Assembly: GCF_008710285.1 (NCBI RefSeq)
Contig: NZ_VYQF01000005.1
Coordinates: 124,001-188,000, forward strand
Source: Ginsengibacter hankyongi
GTDB taxonomy: Bacteria > Bacteroidota > Bacteroidia > Chitinophagales > Chitinophagaceae
Length of the DNA stretch: 64,000 bases
Direction of reading: 5' to 3'
Within the stretch, counting starts at the first letter, position 1. Each line of letters opens with the position of its first letter. The translations under genes and the position numbers were made by a program. The notes under the pieces were generated by a model. That model was not told the DNA's origin. It did no database searches and was given only the letters and a program-made list of their open reading frames with translations. Positions 52,855 through 61,397 of the stretch are shown here, piece by piece.

Positions 52855-54498
52855 ATGAATACCGGTAATTTTTATTATCCGCTTCCTTCCAATGAACCTG
52901 TACTCAATTTTGCCCCCGGAAGTGCAGAAAGAGAACTGGTAAAAAATGCTTTAAAAGAATTAAAAAGTAAAAAGCTTGATGTTCCGATGTACATCGGTGC
53001 TGAAGAAGTACGTACAGGAAATAAAATCGATATAAATCCCCCTCACGAAATAAATCATGTATTAGGCAGCTTTCATTTCGGCGACGCATCTCATGTTAAA
53101 AAAGCAATTAATGCCGCATTAAAAGCAAAAGATAAGTGGAACAACACAAGTTGGGAAAACAGGGCTAATATTTTTTTAAAAGCGGCAGAGCTTCTCGCCA
53201 CGAAATACCGGCCTTATATTTTAGCAACAACCATGCTTGGCCAGAGTAAAAATGTTTACCAGGCTGAAATTGACGGAGCTTGCGAACTCATAGATTTTTT
53301 AAGGTTTAATGTTCATTTTCTAAGTGATATTTATAAGCAACAACCTTCGAGTAGCCCTGGTGTTTATAACAGGATGGAGTATCGGCCGCTGGAGGGATTT
53401 GTTCTTGCCATAACGCCATTTAATTTTACTGCAATAGGAGGTAACCTTCCAACTTCCGCTGCCATGTGTGGAAACACAGTTGTATGGAAATGTGCACATA
53501 CGCAGGTTTACAGCGCTCAAATGTTTATGCGCATTTTAAAAGAAGCAGGTTTGCCGGGTGGAGTTATTAATTTAATTTATGTTGATGGCCCTACGTTAGG
53601 AGAAGTTTGTTTTAATCATCCTGATTTCGGCGGTATACATTTTACAGGAAGTACAGGTGTGTTTAACAGCATGTGGCAAATTATTGGCGAGAATACTAAA
53701 ATATATAAATCGTATCCACGAATAGTTGGTGAAACCGGTGGTAAAGATTTTGTATTAGCGCATAAAAGTGCCGAAGTCGATGTAGTTGTTACAGCCTTAT
53801 GTCGCGGTGCATTTGAATACCAGGGGCAAAAATGTTCTGCAGCTTCACGTGCATATATTCCGTCTAATCTTGCGGCGCAGATTAAGAAAAAATTAGTTGC
53901 AGAAATAAAAACAATGAAGATCGGAAGCGTTGAAGACTTCACGTGTTTTATAAATGCAGTGATTGATGAAAAGAGTTTTGATAAATTAGAAGGATATATC
54001 AAACAGGTAAAAAAAGACAAGGATGCAAAGATATTAGTGGGCGGAAAATGTGATAAAACCAATGGCTATTTTATTGAGCCAACCGTAATAGAAGTTACCG
54101 ATCCGCGTTATGTAACAATGTGTGAAGAATTATTTGGTCCTGTACTAACGTTATACGTATACGATGAAAACAAATTCGATGAGGCGATTAAATTAGTTGA
54201 TTCAACTTCGCCTTATGCACTCACAGGATCTGTAATTGCCCAGGATCGTTATGCAGTTGAACTTGCGACAAAAAAACTTGCAAACAGCGCTGGAAATTTT
54301 TATATAAATGACAAACCTACCGGCGCAGTAGTTGGTCAGCAGCCTTTTGGCGGCGCCCGCGGAAGTGGAACCAATGATAAAGCAGGAAGTATCCTTAATT
54401 TGTATCGCTGGTTAAGTGCCAGAACTATAAAGGAAACTTTTAATCCCGCAGTTAATTACCGATATCCATTCATGAATGAGGATACCAAAGTTTCATGA
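52855..54498 (+). CDS. pruA: L-glutamate gamma-semialdehyde dehydrogenase
   Basis: It oxidises 1-pyrroline-5-carboxylate/glutamate semialdehyde to glutamate in proline breakdown. The 547-aa aldehyde dehydrogenase has catalytic Cys327 in YQGQKCSAASRAY and Glu293 in VGETGGKDFV. It also has the PruA-typical LEGFVLAITPFNFTAIGGNL and QQPFGGARGSGTNDKAGS. No fused proline dehydrogenase, so PutA is not involved. The stop overlaps the pyrR start by four bases (ATGA). Confidence 0.95.
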   Translation: MNTGNFYYPLPSNEPVLNFAPGSAERELVKNALKELKSKKLDVPMYIGAEEVRTGNKIDINPPHEINHVLGSFHFGDASHVKKAINAALKAKDKWNNTSWENRANIFLKAAELLATKYRPYILATTMLGQSKNVYQAEIDGACELIDFLRFNVHFLSDIYKQQPSSSPGVYNRMEYRPLEGFVLAITPFNFTAIGGNLPTSAAMCGNTVVWKCAHTQVYSAQMFMRILKEAGLPGGVINLIYVDGPTLGEVCFNHPDFGGIHFTGSTGVFNSMWQIIGENTKIYKSYPRIVGETGGKDFVLAHKSAEVDVVVTALCRGAFEYQGQKCSAASRAYIPSNLAAQIKKKLVAEIKTMKIGSVEDFTCFINAVIDEKSFDKLEGYIKQVKKDKDAKILVGGKCDKTNGYFIEPTVIEVTDPRYVTMCEELFGPVLTLYVYDENKFDEAIKLVDSTSPYALTGSVIAQDRYAVELATKKLANSAGNFYINDKPTGAVVGQQPFGGARGSGTNDKAGSILNLYRWLSARTIKETFNPAVNYRYPFMNEDTKVS

Positions 54499-55004
54499 AA
54501 ACAATTCTCGATAAATATCAGCTTCAAATAACTATCGAACGACTGGCTTACCAGTTGATAGAAAATTATTCTGATCTTTCTTCTGTAGTAATTATAGGCA
54601 TTCAGCCAAGGGGAATTTTTTTATCGGATAAGATTTTTGCACAGCTGAAAAAAATTATTCCGGGTAATACAATTGAGTATGGGAAAATGGATATTACTTT
54701 TTACAGGGATGATATCCGGAAAGAATTGCATAGTCCCAATCAGACCAATATTTCATTCTCAATAGAAGATAAAAATGTAGTTCTAATTGATGATGTATTG
54801 TACACCGGAAGAACCATACGGGCAGCCTTAGACGCATTACTTGCTTTCGGAAGGCCAAAAAAAGTAGAGTTGTGTGTTTTGATAAATAGACGGTATAGCC
54901 GCCAATTACCCATTCAGCCGGATTATTGCGGTAAAGCAATTGATTCACTTATTTCACAAAAAGTGAAAGTTGAATGGGATAAAGAAGAGGTTGTTTTGTA
55001 CTAG
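54495..55004 (+). CDS. pyrR: PyrR-type phosphoribosyltransferase/uracil regulator
   Basis: PyrR couples pyrimidine nucleotide levels to pyr gene expression and can act as uracil phosphoribosyltransferase. The 169-aa protein has PRPP-binding VVLIDDVLYTGRTIRAALD (97-107 core), VIIGIQPRGIFLSDKI and VLINRRYSRQLPI. It overlaps pruA by 4 bp and lies 86 bp before pyrB. No PyrR RNA-binding leader was identified before pyrB, so the regulatory role is uncertain in this phylum. Confidence 0.88.
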   Translation: MKTILDKYQLQITIERLAYQLIENYSDLSSVVIIGIQPRGIFLSDKIFAQLKKIIPGNTIEYGKMDITFYRDDIRKELHSPNQTNISFSIEDKNVVLIDDVLYTGRTIRAALDALLAFGRPKKVELCVLINRRYSRQLPIQPDYCGKAIDSLISQKVKVEWDKEEVVLY

Positions 55005-55075
55005 TTATGAACAGTCAGTCGGCAATAAGCAGTAAACAATTTATGTTTCAGAAATCACCTTTCACAATTTTTATT

Positions 55076-55083
55076 TAGCTTTG
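55076..55083 (+). promoter_or_regulatory. -7 box of pyrB promoter
   Basis: TAGCTTTG at 55076-55083 matches TAnnTTTG, 7 bp before the pyrB ATG. A leaderless or short leader transcript is implied; no antiterminator hairpin was recognised. Confidence 0.45.
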
Positions 55084-55090
55084 ACCTTTA

Positions 55091-56023
55091 ATGCAACTTT
55101 CTACCAAACATCTCCTGGGCATTAAAGATCTACAACTCAGCGATATTGAACTTATTCTTTCTACTGCCACACAATTTAAAGAAGTGTTACAACGGCCGAT
55201 TAAAAAAGTGCCATCGCTTCGTGATACTACGATCGTGAATTTATTTTACGAAAATTCTACACGTACAAGAATTTCGTTTGAACTGGCAGAAAAAAGATTG
55301 AGCGCTGATACTTTGAATTTTTCTGCATCGGGATCCTCAGTTTCAAAGGGTGAAACTTTATTGGATACCGTAAATAATATCCTGTCAATGAAAGTTGATA
55401 TGGTTGTAATGAGGCACAGCGCCAGTGGCGCCCCACACTTCCTGGCAAAACACATACCTGCCGCAATAATTAATGCAGGCGATGGAATTAATGAACATCC
55501 AACGCAGGCTTTGCTGGATGCATTTTCAATAAAGGAAAAATGTGGAACGCTCAAGGGAAAAAAAGTTGTATTGGTGGGAGATATAATGCACTCAAGAGTA
55601 GCGCTCAGTAATATTTATTTATTAAAAAAAGCAGGCGCGGAAGTTATGGTAGCCGGGCCGCCAACTTTAATCCCAAAATACATCAGCGCAGCATTTGATA
55701 TTCGCGTTGAATACAATCTTAAAAAGGCATTGAAATGGTGCGATGTAGCTAACGTTCTTCGCATACAATTAGAGCGGCAAAACCAGGTTTTATTTTCTTC
55801 ACTAAGGGAATATAATCTTGCGTACGGAGTAAGCAAAAAGTTATTGGAAAGCATTAATAAAGAAATTGTAATCCTTCATCCCGGGCCGGTTAACAGGGGA
55901 GTAGAAATAGACAGTGATGTTGCAGATTCAAAACAATCAATTATTTTACAGCAGGTAGAAAATGGCGTTGCTGTAAGAATGGCTGTACTTTATTTACTTA
56001 GTAATAAACAGAATTTTAATTAA
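55091..56023 (+). CDS. pyrB: Aspartate carbamoyltransferase catalytic subunit
   Basis: It condenses carbamoyl phosphate and aspartate in the second step of pyrimidine synthesis. The 310-aa protein has carbamoyl-phosphate motif STRTR (56-60), GSSVSKGETLLDT, HPTQALLD (136-143), VGDIMHSRVA and HPGPVNRGVE. It lacks a regulatory pyrI neighbour. It is part of a run with pyrR before it and coaD 26 bp after it. Confidence 0.96.
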   Translation: MQLSTKHLLGIKDLQLSDIELILSTATQFKEVLQRPIKKVPSLRDTTIVNLFYENSTRTRISFELAEKRLSADTLNFSASGSSVSKGETLLDTVNNILSMKVDMVVMRHSASGAPHFLAKHIPAAIINAGDGINEHPTQALLDAFSIKEKCGTLKGKKVVLVGDIMHSRVALSNIYLLKKAGAEVMVAGPPTLIPKYISAAFDIRVEYNLKKALKWCDVANVLRIQLERQNQVLFSSLREYNLAYGVSKKLLESINKEIVILHPGPVNRGVEIDSDVADSKQSIILQQVENGVAVRMAVLYLLSNKQNFN

Positions 56024-56049
56024 CTGATCTCAAAAATTAAAATAGTAAC

Positions 56050-56517
56050 ATGGAAAGAATTTGTTTATTCCCCGGAACTTTTGATCCTGTTACGTTAGGC
56101 CATACAGATATTATTAACAGGGCTCTCCCTTTGTTTGATGAACTGGTTATTGGGATCGGTAGAAACAGCAATAAAACAGCCATGTTTTCTGAAGAGCAAA
56201 GACTGCAATGGCTGCGGGAGATTTATAAAGATGAACCAAAGATTAAAGTATTGGCCTACGATGGCCTGACAGTTAATTGTTGCAAATCAATTGGCGCTAA
56301 TTTTATTTTAAGAGGCATTCGTTACGTAAATGATTTTGAATATGAAAAAGCCATTGCAGATATGAACCGTAGTTTAGCTCATAATGTTGAAACCATTTTT
56401 TTAACCTGCCTTCCTGAATTTACTTCTGTTGCGAGTACGCTTGTACGTGATGTTATACGCAATGGAGGACACGTTTCCCAGTTTCTTCCCGATGCCGTGA
56501 AAAATAATATAAAATAA
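56050..56517 (+). CDS. coaD: Phosphopantetheine adenylyltransferase
   Basis: It transfers AMP from ATP to 4-phosphopantetheine in CoA synthesis. The 155-aa protein is typical, with the nucleotidyltransferase motif FPGTFDPVTLGHTDII, GANFILRGIRYVNDFEYE and EFTSVASTLVRDVI. It lies 1 bp before the hotdog protein start, probably co-transcribed. Confidence 0.96.
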   Translation: MERICLFPGTFDPVTLGHTDIINRALPLFDELVIGIGRNSNKTAMFSEEQRLQWLREIYKDEPKIKVLAYDGLTVNCCKSIGANFILRGIRYVNDFEYEKAIADMNRSLAHNVETIFLTCLPEFTSVASTLVRDVIRNGGHVSQFLPDAVKNNIK

Positions 56518-56518
56518 T

Positions 56519-56971
56519 ATGTCTATCTGGTTTGATAAAACGATAAGCCTTGAAAAGATCAAAGATTTTGGAAGAGATTCTATGGCCGGATTTTTAGGCA
56601 TGGAGTGGACTGCAATCGGAGATGACTATTTGCAAATATCTATGCCCGTAAATGAAAGAACGAAACAACCTTATGGAATTATGCACGGCGGCGCTTCCTG
56701 CTCCCTCGCTGAAACGCTAGGAAGTGTTGCTTCAGCACTTGTAATCGATTTGGATAAATTTTATTGTGTAGGTATGGAAATCAATGCTAACCATTTAAGA
56801 AGCGTAACTCATGGACTCGTCACGGGTAAATCCACGCCGTTACATTTGGGGAAAACAACACACGTTTGGGACATAAAGATTTATGACGAGAGCCAAAATC
56901 TTGTTTGCGTAAGCAGGTTGACAGTTGCCATTATTCCCAATAATAGATTCGTTCAGCATACTAAAATGTAA
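56519..56971 (+). CDS. Hotdog-fold acyl-CoA thioesterase (PaaI-like)
   Basis: The 150-aa hotdog protein carries MHGGASCSLAETLGSVAS, the HGG loop that hosts the active-site region in PaaI/YdiI proteins, and VGMEINANHLRSVTHGLVTG. It probably hydrolyses aryl- or hydroxyaryl-CoA such as DHNA-CoA. It starts 1 bp after coaD. The exact substrate is unknown. Confidence 0.88.
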   Translation: MSIWFDKTISLEKIKDFGRDSMAGFLGMEWTAIGDDYLQISMPVNERTKQPYGIMHGGASCSLAETLGSVASALVIDLDKFYCVGMEINANHLRSVTHGLVTGKSTPLHLGKTTHVWDIKIYDESQNLVCVSRLTVAIIPNNRFVQHTKM

Positions 56972-56987
56972 TTTGTAAGAAATAGCC

Positions 56988-57608
56988 TTAGAAATTTTTT
57001 AAAACAGAAATGATAGTTGGAAATGTATTATCCAGGTAGTTTTTTAAGTCGTTTTTTTTAACCCAGCGTATTTCTGTGATATCTTCTTCAAACTGTGGTT
57101 TAAAGTCTTCATTTCCTTTTGAAAGCATCTTATACCAATGTGATTCCTTTAGTATGTGTTTGCCAAATTCAACATAAGTGTGATAGGTTGTATTAATTTC
57201 ATTTTCCAGTTCGATTTTCATGAGGCCCGTTTCTTCCTGCACTTCTCTCAAAGCACATTCCTGCAGTGTTTCACCATTATCAAGCTTTCCTTTTGGCAGA
57301 TCCCATTTTCCCCTGCGGAAAATTAGTAATATTTCTCCTGCTTTATTTTTTACAAGGCCCCCTGCTGCTTTTACCAATTTGAAATGCTTAAAAAATTCTT
57401 TTTTTAATTTATTAAAGTTTTCGTGGATAATAATTCCAGCATGAAATTCTTTTTTTTCTATTTCATGAAGTAAGGAATTAATCGCGGCGCTAGAAAGCTC
57501 ATCAATAAATACTGCATCAGGATGGTGTCTCACTGCCTCAATCTCTTTGGTTAATGCATCACATAAATAAACTGGTTTTTCTCCAAAGTAAATTGTTATA
57601 TAGCTCAT
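56988..57608 (-). CDS. Nudix hydrolase
   Basis: The 206-aa protein has an N-terminal half (about 1-80) of no recognised fold and a C-terminal Nudix domain. The box GKLDNGETLQECALREVQEE ends TGL and is complete (GX5EX7REUXEEXGU), at about residues 106-128. It converges with the hotdog gene and diverges from pyrE by 22 bp. The substrate is unknown. Confidence 0.93.
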   Translation of the reverse strand: MSYITIYFGEKPVYLCDALTKEIEAVRHHPDAVFIDELSSAAINSLLHEIEKKEFHAGIIIHENFNKLKKEFFKHFKLVKAAGGLVKNKAGEILLIFRRGKWDLPKGKLDNGETLQECALREVQEETGLMKIELENEINTTYHTYVEFGKHILKESHWYKMLSKGNEDFKPQFEEDITEIRWVKKNDLKNYLDNTFPTIISVLKNF

Positions 57609-57630
57609 AGCTGTATATTATCTTCGTTGT

Positions 57631-58266
57631 ATGAATAATAAAAAAGCAGTTGCCGAAAAGTTGTTACAAATTAATGCAATTAAATTAAGTGTAAACAAAC
57701 CTTTTACATGGGCTAGTGGTTGGAAGAGCCCGATATATTGTGATAATCGTAAAATACTTTCTTATCCTTACATCAGGGATTTTATTAAATCTGAGTTATG
57801 TAATACAGTGTTTCAATCTTATGAGGATGCCGAAATGCTTGCCGGAGTGGCAACGGCAGGAATACCATGGGGAGCTATGGTGGCTGACCAGCTTAAACTT
57901 CCTTATATATATGTGAGACCAAAACCAAAAGAGCATGGGCTCGGTAACCAGATCGAAGGGTTTTATGAGCCGGGAAAAAAAGTTGTTATAATAGAAGATC
58001 TTATTTCTACCGGGAAGAGCAGTCTGCAGGTAGCAGAAGTTTTGAAAAAAGAGGGACTTCAAGTGGAAGGCATGGTTTCGATTTTTAATTATGGATTTGA
58101 TGTAGCTAAAAAAGCATTTGAAAATGCAAAAGTCAATTACCATTCTCTTACTGATTATGACACCGTTATTACACTGGCTATTGAAAAAAATTATGTGTCA
58201 GAAAAGGATCAAAATACCTTGTTAAACTGGCGGGCAGACCCTGCAAATTGGGATGCAAAATCCTAA
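57631..58266 (+). CDS. pyrE: Orotate phosphoribosyltransferase
   Basis: It makes OMP from orotate and PRPP. The 211-aa protein has the PRPP loop VVIIEDLISTGKSSLQVAEV (118 onward), FTWASGWKSPIYCDNR and GVATAGIPWGAMVADQL. Upstream at 57619-57626 is TATCTTCG, a one-mismatch -7 box 5 bp before the ATG. It is close to, but not in one operon with, pyrR-pyrB. Confidence 0.96.
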   Translation: MNNKKAVAEKLLQINAIKLSVNKPFTWASGWKSPIYCDNRKILSYPYIRDFIKSELCNTVFQSYEDAEMLAGVATAGIPWGAMVADQLKLPYIYVRPKPKEHGLGNQIEGFYEPGKKVVIIEDLISTGKSSLQVAEVLKKEGLQVEGMVSIFNYGFDVAKKAFENAKVNYHSLTDYDTVITLAIEKNYVSEKDQNTLLNWRADPANWDAKS

Positions 58267-58287
58267 ATTCGTTTAAAATATTCGTAT

Positions 58288-58647
58288 ATGAACAGTGTTA
58301 TACTTAGTTTAATTATGTTGGCCGGATTTACCACTCCAAGCTATGCGCAACAAAAAGCGATTCAAAAGGCAGTAATCAAAACACCGAATGTTCAATGCGA
58401 AGCCTGCAAAACCAGGATTGAAAATCATTTAGCTCATGAAGATGGGATTTCATCAGTTAAGGCAGATTGGAGAAGGCACACCGTGACCGTTACCTGGTAT
58501 ACAGATAGAACCAATATTGAAAATATAAAAACGGAATTAGCCAACCTGGGATATGATGCGGACGATGTGACTGCTGACCCTTATGCTTATAAAAGGCTTC
58601 CCATTACCTGCCAGCATGTAACGCATCCTGCTGGTCCTAAAAAATAA
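58288..58647 (+). CDS. Periplasmic heavy-metal-associated domain protein
   Basis: Signal peptide (1-20, ends SYAQ) and a single HMA-like ferredoxin fold. The metal motif is CEAC (Cys37, Cys40) in NVQCEACKTRIENHL, followed by ISSVKADWRRHTVTVTWY. A C-terminal cysteine and histidines (ITCQHVTHPAG) may add ligands. It would bind copper or zinc in the envelope. It follows pyrE by 21 bp but is unrelated. Confidence 0.88.
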   Translation: MNSVILSLIMLAGFTTPSYAQQKAIQKAVIKTPNVQCEACKTRIENHLAHEDGISSVKADWRRHTVTVTWYTDRTNIENIKTELANLGYDADDVTADPYAYKRLPITCQHVTHPAGPKK

Positions 58648-58671
58648 AAAATTTTAGTCGATAAGTGCTTT

Positions 58672-59121
58672 TCAGAATAGAGAAAAGGTTTCCTTGGTCT
58701 CGTAGTTTACCGGGAAGTTCATGAATACATTTGCTTTACCAACTTTTATTTTCCCCGTTAACTTCACCATCACTTCCTTCCCGGTTAATGTATTCCATGC
58801 GTTCTTATAAATATTCTGCATATTCACATCAAACTTTACAGGAAGCGTGAACGTATCTCGTCTTGGAATTCTTATTAGAGTGTCAAATGTGCTATGACCC
58901 AATAAACTTCCATCAATAAAAATATCCAGGTCACTATTCCTTAATTGCATCCCAAAATTATTGGGATTATAATATTGAATATCCAAACCAACCGTCGAAT
59001 TATTAAACCCCAGTTTCTGGACAGTGAAATTATTAAAGTTTATATACTCCAGTTCTTTAGGGGAGGAGCAGGAAAAATTTGTCAAAATCAGGACAATATA
59101 TCCCAGTTTGTTTCGAGTCAT
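58672..59121 (-). CDS. LEA type 2-like lipoprotein
   Basis: The ATG at 59121 (MTRNKLGYIVLILTNFSC) gives a lipobox ending FSC (Cys18); the frame opens at 59283, but its first 54 residues are not signal-like. The mature 132 residues have the water-stress/LEA-14 pattern: VGLDIQYYNPNNFGMQLRNS, DIFIDGSLLGHSTFD, RDTFTLPVKFDVN. Such proteins help envelope stability or lipid transport; the role here is unknown. Confidence 0.8.
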   Translation of the reverse strand: MTRNKLGYIVLILTNFSCSSPKELEYINFNNFTVQKLGFNNSTVGLDIQYYNPNNFGMQLRNSDLDIFIDGSLLGHSTFDTLIRIPRRDTFTLPVKFDVNMQNIYKNAWNTLTGKEVMVKLTGKIKVGKANVFMNFPVNYETKETFSLF

Positions 59122-59472
59122 TTGTTTTAAATATTTCTTCACTTCAAAGATGGCGGCTATATCTCTTCCCGCAAAATAATCCACACTGTTTATTTTTAAA
59201 TGTTCACCACACCGCTTTCTGAAAACATTATCTTTTTCAAAAGTATGGGCCTCCAGCTTTAGTCTCCTGCTGCTGATTTTCATTCATGACCTATTTGTTC
59301 CGATCTATTTCTCAAATTTAAATTCCGGTGAAATTAAAGCCGACACCCAAGCCTTTAAACACTTCAGTTTCGAAAGGCAAACTGTCTCTTATTCCATTCA
59401 TGCGAAGCTTTCCACATATTATAATTCCTCAGAAAGGTCAATTGCGTTTTAATAAGAAAAAATAACCAACTA

Positions 59473-59652
59473 AAGACCTTAGAAGAAGATATTTATGTAG
59501 CCATTAGGGCAGGGGATCTTTTTGCGCCTTTATGGCATATAAGCTCAAAATTTTTGTTTGACTTTGTGGTAAGTTGTATATATAGGACCCCAGCAAATAA
59601 ACTTTTGGATACTAAAAATATTGGTAGAGGAAATAAATTTTACCAACCGTAA
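59473..59652 (+). pseudogene. Possible ECF sigma N-terminal remnant
   Basis: A frame reads KTLEEDIYVAIRAGDLFAPL and SSKFLFDFVVS, similar to the first helix of an ECF sigma factor, then loses the pattern (YRTPANKLLDTKN) and stops at 59650. No start codon and no regions 2 or 4 follow. The resemblance is weak. Confidence 0.2.
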
Positions 59653-60602
59653 GTAAGCTTATTTATTTAGTTTGATTATTTTATTTTAAAATAATAATTA
59701 TCAATTATTTATAATATTTATATGATTATTTATATTATAATTGCAAGGGGTTTTTTTCGCAAAAAATCACTAAATTAACTGACTTTGACTATTTGACGAC
59801 AAAAAGTCATTATTTTATTTATAATTATTTGAATTACATAAAATTTATAGCTATAATTGACAATAAAATTCAATTAATTGTCTTAGGTTAAAAAATTATA
59901 ATGTGAATAGGTTGGCATCTGAAGTTTTTAGAAATTGACCGGCTGGAAGTTGATCTTTGGCAGAAATAATGTCAGTTTGTTGTTTAAATAGTTCAATTTT
60001 TTGAATCTTGCTGTCGTAATTAGATAAAATCTAAAATTGTTAGAAACATTACGCTATAATCAAACTATATCTTTTACAAAAGATAATTTTTTTAAAAAAT
60101 AATCAAGTGAGACGAATATGGAGTAGATAATTTCTAATTTCATAAAAGCAGTAATTTTACGGTCTTGCAAAAATGGAATATGTACTCTATGTTTGCATCT
60201 GTAAGTGAAAATGTTTACCTCAACATAATTGCTTTATATCAAATTTCTTTGCTGAATTACCTAACTGTTCCAATCCTCCTTGAATTCCCATCGACAAAAA
60301 AGATTGTTTAATATAGTATAACCTCAAACACAAGAAATGAATAGAAACTCTACATTAAAAAGTAAGATTGTATCGATACTTACTAATCCAACTTTCTTCT
60401 CTTATTCTTTTAAGCTTTTTTCCTTTTTGTATAAACACCAGTTTATACAGCCTGCTTTAGTGGTTGAAAGGGGGAACGCAAAAAACCGCGTTATTAATTC
60501 CGCGCTTTGTTCGTCGAGTTAATACTTTCCCCATTCTGGAAAGAAACTGCCTGGAATTTTTAAATAGAAAGTGAGCTATAGTTTCTATTAACTTTTAAAT
60601 CG

Positions 60603-60647
60603 TCCAATATTTATTGTAACATAATCGTCATCCAATATTCATTGCAA
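60603..60647. repeat. 17-bp direct repeat upstream of secreted-protein gene
   Basis: TCCAATATTTATTGTAA (60603-60619) and TCCAATATTCATTGCAA (60631-60647) differ at two positions, 28 bp apart start to start. They precede the gene at 60673 by 26 bp and could be regulator half-sites. Confidence 0.45.
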
Positions 60648-60672
60648 TTCAGAAATTTTAAAAATTTAAGCA

Positions 60673-61080
60673 ATGAATACAAAAATTTTATATAAAAGCT
60701 TAGTAGTTATATTGGCCCTAATGATGACCCATTCGGATGCCATGTGCCAAACTCAAATGAAAACTGAAAACGCTCAACAGGCGAAAGTTAATTATACCAG
60801 TTTCACTGTGAATGAGGAAAAGCAAAAAATAATGATTGACTGGTCGACAGATAATAAAGTTGCTACTAACTATTTTGAAATACAAAGAAGTATTGATGGC
60901 ACTAATTTTAAAACAATTGCATTGGTAATGGGACCTGATCCAAAACAAGCAAACTGCGATTGTTACGAAGGCTTTGACAAACTATCAAACATTAAACATA
61001 AATATTTTTATCGACTTAAGCATGTAGGAACTGATGGCGAAGTGGTGTTGAGTGAGACAAAAATGCTGGCAATAAAATAA
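60673..61080 (+). CDS. Small secreted protein, 135 aa
   Basis: A signal peptide (about 1-25, ends AMCQ) and a compact beta domain resembling a fibronectin-III-like or type IX secretion-associated fold: FTVNEEKQKIMIDWSTDN, NYFEIQRSIDGTNFKTIAL, HKYFYRLKHVGTDGEVVLSE. The YFEIQRSxDG..F pattern is common in surface proteins of this phylum. No catalytic residue. A terminator follows. Confidence 0.7.
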   Translation: MNTKILYKSLVVILALMMTHSDAMCQTQMKTENAQQAKVNYTSFTVNEEKQKIMIDWSTDNKVATNYFEIQRSIDGTNFKTIALVMGPDPKQANCDCYEGFDKLSNIKHKYFYRLKHVGTDGEVVLSETKMLAIK

Positions 61081-61118
61081 ATTATAAACTTATAAAACTT
61101 GTTTTCTTTGGGGGTTAC

Positions 61119-61168
61119 AGAACCTTATTGGTTCTTAACAAACGCCGCATTTCTATGCGGCTTTTTTT
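61119..61168 (+). terminator. Rho-independent terminator with second hairpin
   Basis: The main hairpin is GCCGCAT / ATGCGGC (61144-61161) with a TTCT loop, followed by seven T residues. An extra hairpin AGAACC / GGTTCT (61119-61135) sits just before it. It ends the transcript of the secreted-protein gene. Confidence 0.88.
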
Positions 61169-61397
61169 ATTTCAGTCATTACAAACGGTTCAGAATTAAG
61201 TTTAGTTGTTTTGCCAAACAATACTGAAATATTAGGTGTGAGGAATGGAAAATTTAATTTTTAACTATAGACATTACCGACGCATTTTAGCATCTGATTA
61301 CTATGTTTTATTTCTTGAAATAATGACCCGTATGTTGCCAAAAAGATTCATCGGGCAAAATAGGACAAAAGCAACTTGACAAGGAGAAAGAAGTACT
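61169..61397. other. Spacer after terminator
   Basis: No gene or repeat was seen between the terminator and the convergent blaR1-like gene. The sequence is AT-rich with scattered stops in all frames. Confidence 0.5.

Larger units (their letters stand above)
59284..60672. other. AT-rich 1.4 kb stretch with no clear gene
   Basis: No convincing gene was found. The stretch 59,690-59,760 is almost only A and T. Inside are a sigma-like remnant (59473-59652), a possible 61-codon frame at 60337-60522 of unclear status, an AATAGAAA/TTTCTATT dyad (60563-60589) and a direct repeat (60603-60647). Confidence 0.5.

Noticed and set aside
59473-59652. Functional ECF sigma gene
   Set aside because: Only a first-helix-like segment is present; regions 2 and 4 are missing.
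60337-60522. 61-codon frame in the AT-rich stretch
   Set aside because: No recognisable motif, no clear promoter or conservation cue; kept only as part of the spacer description.
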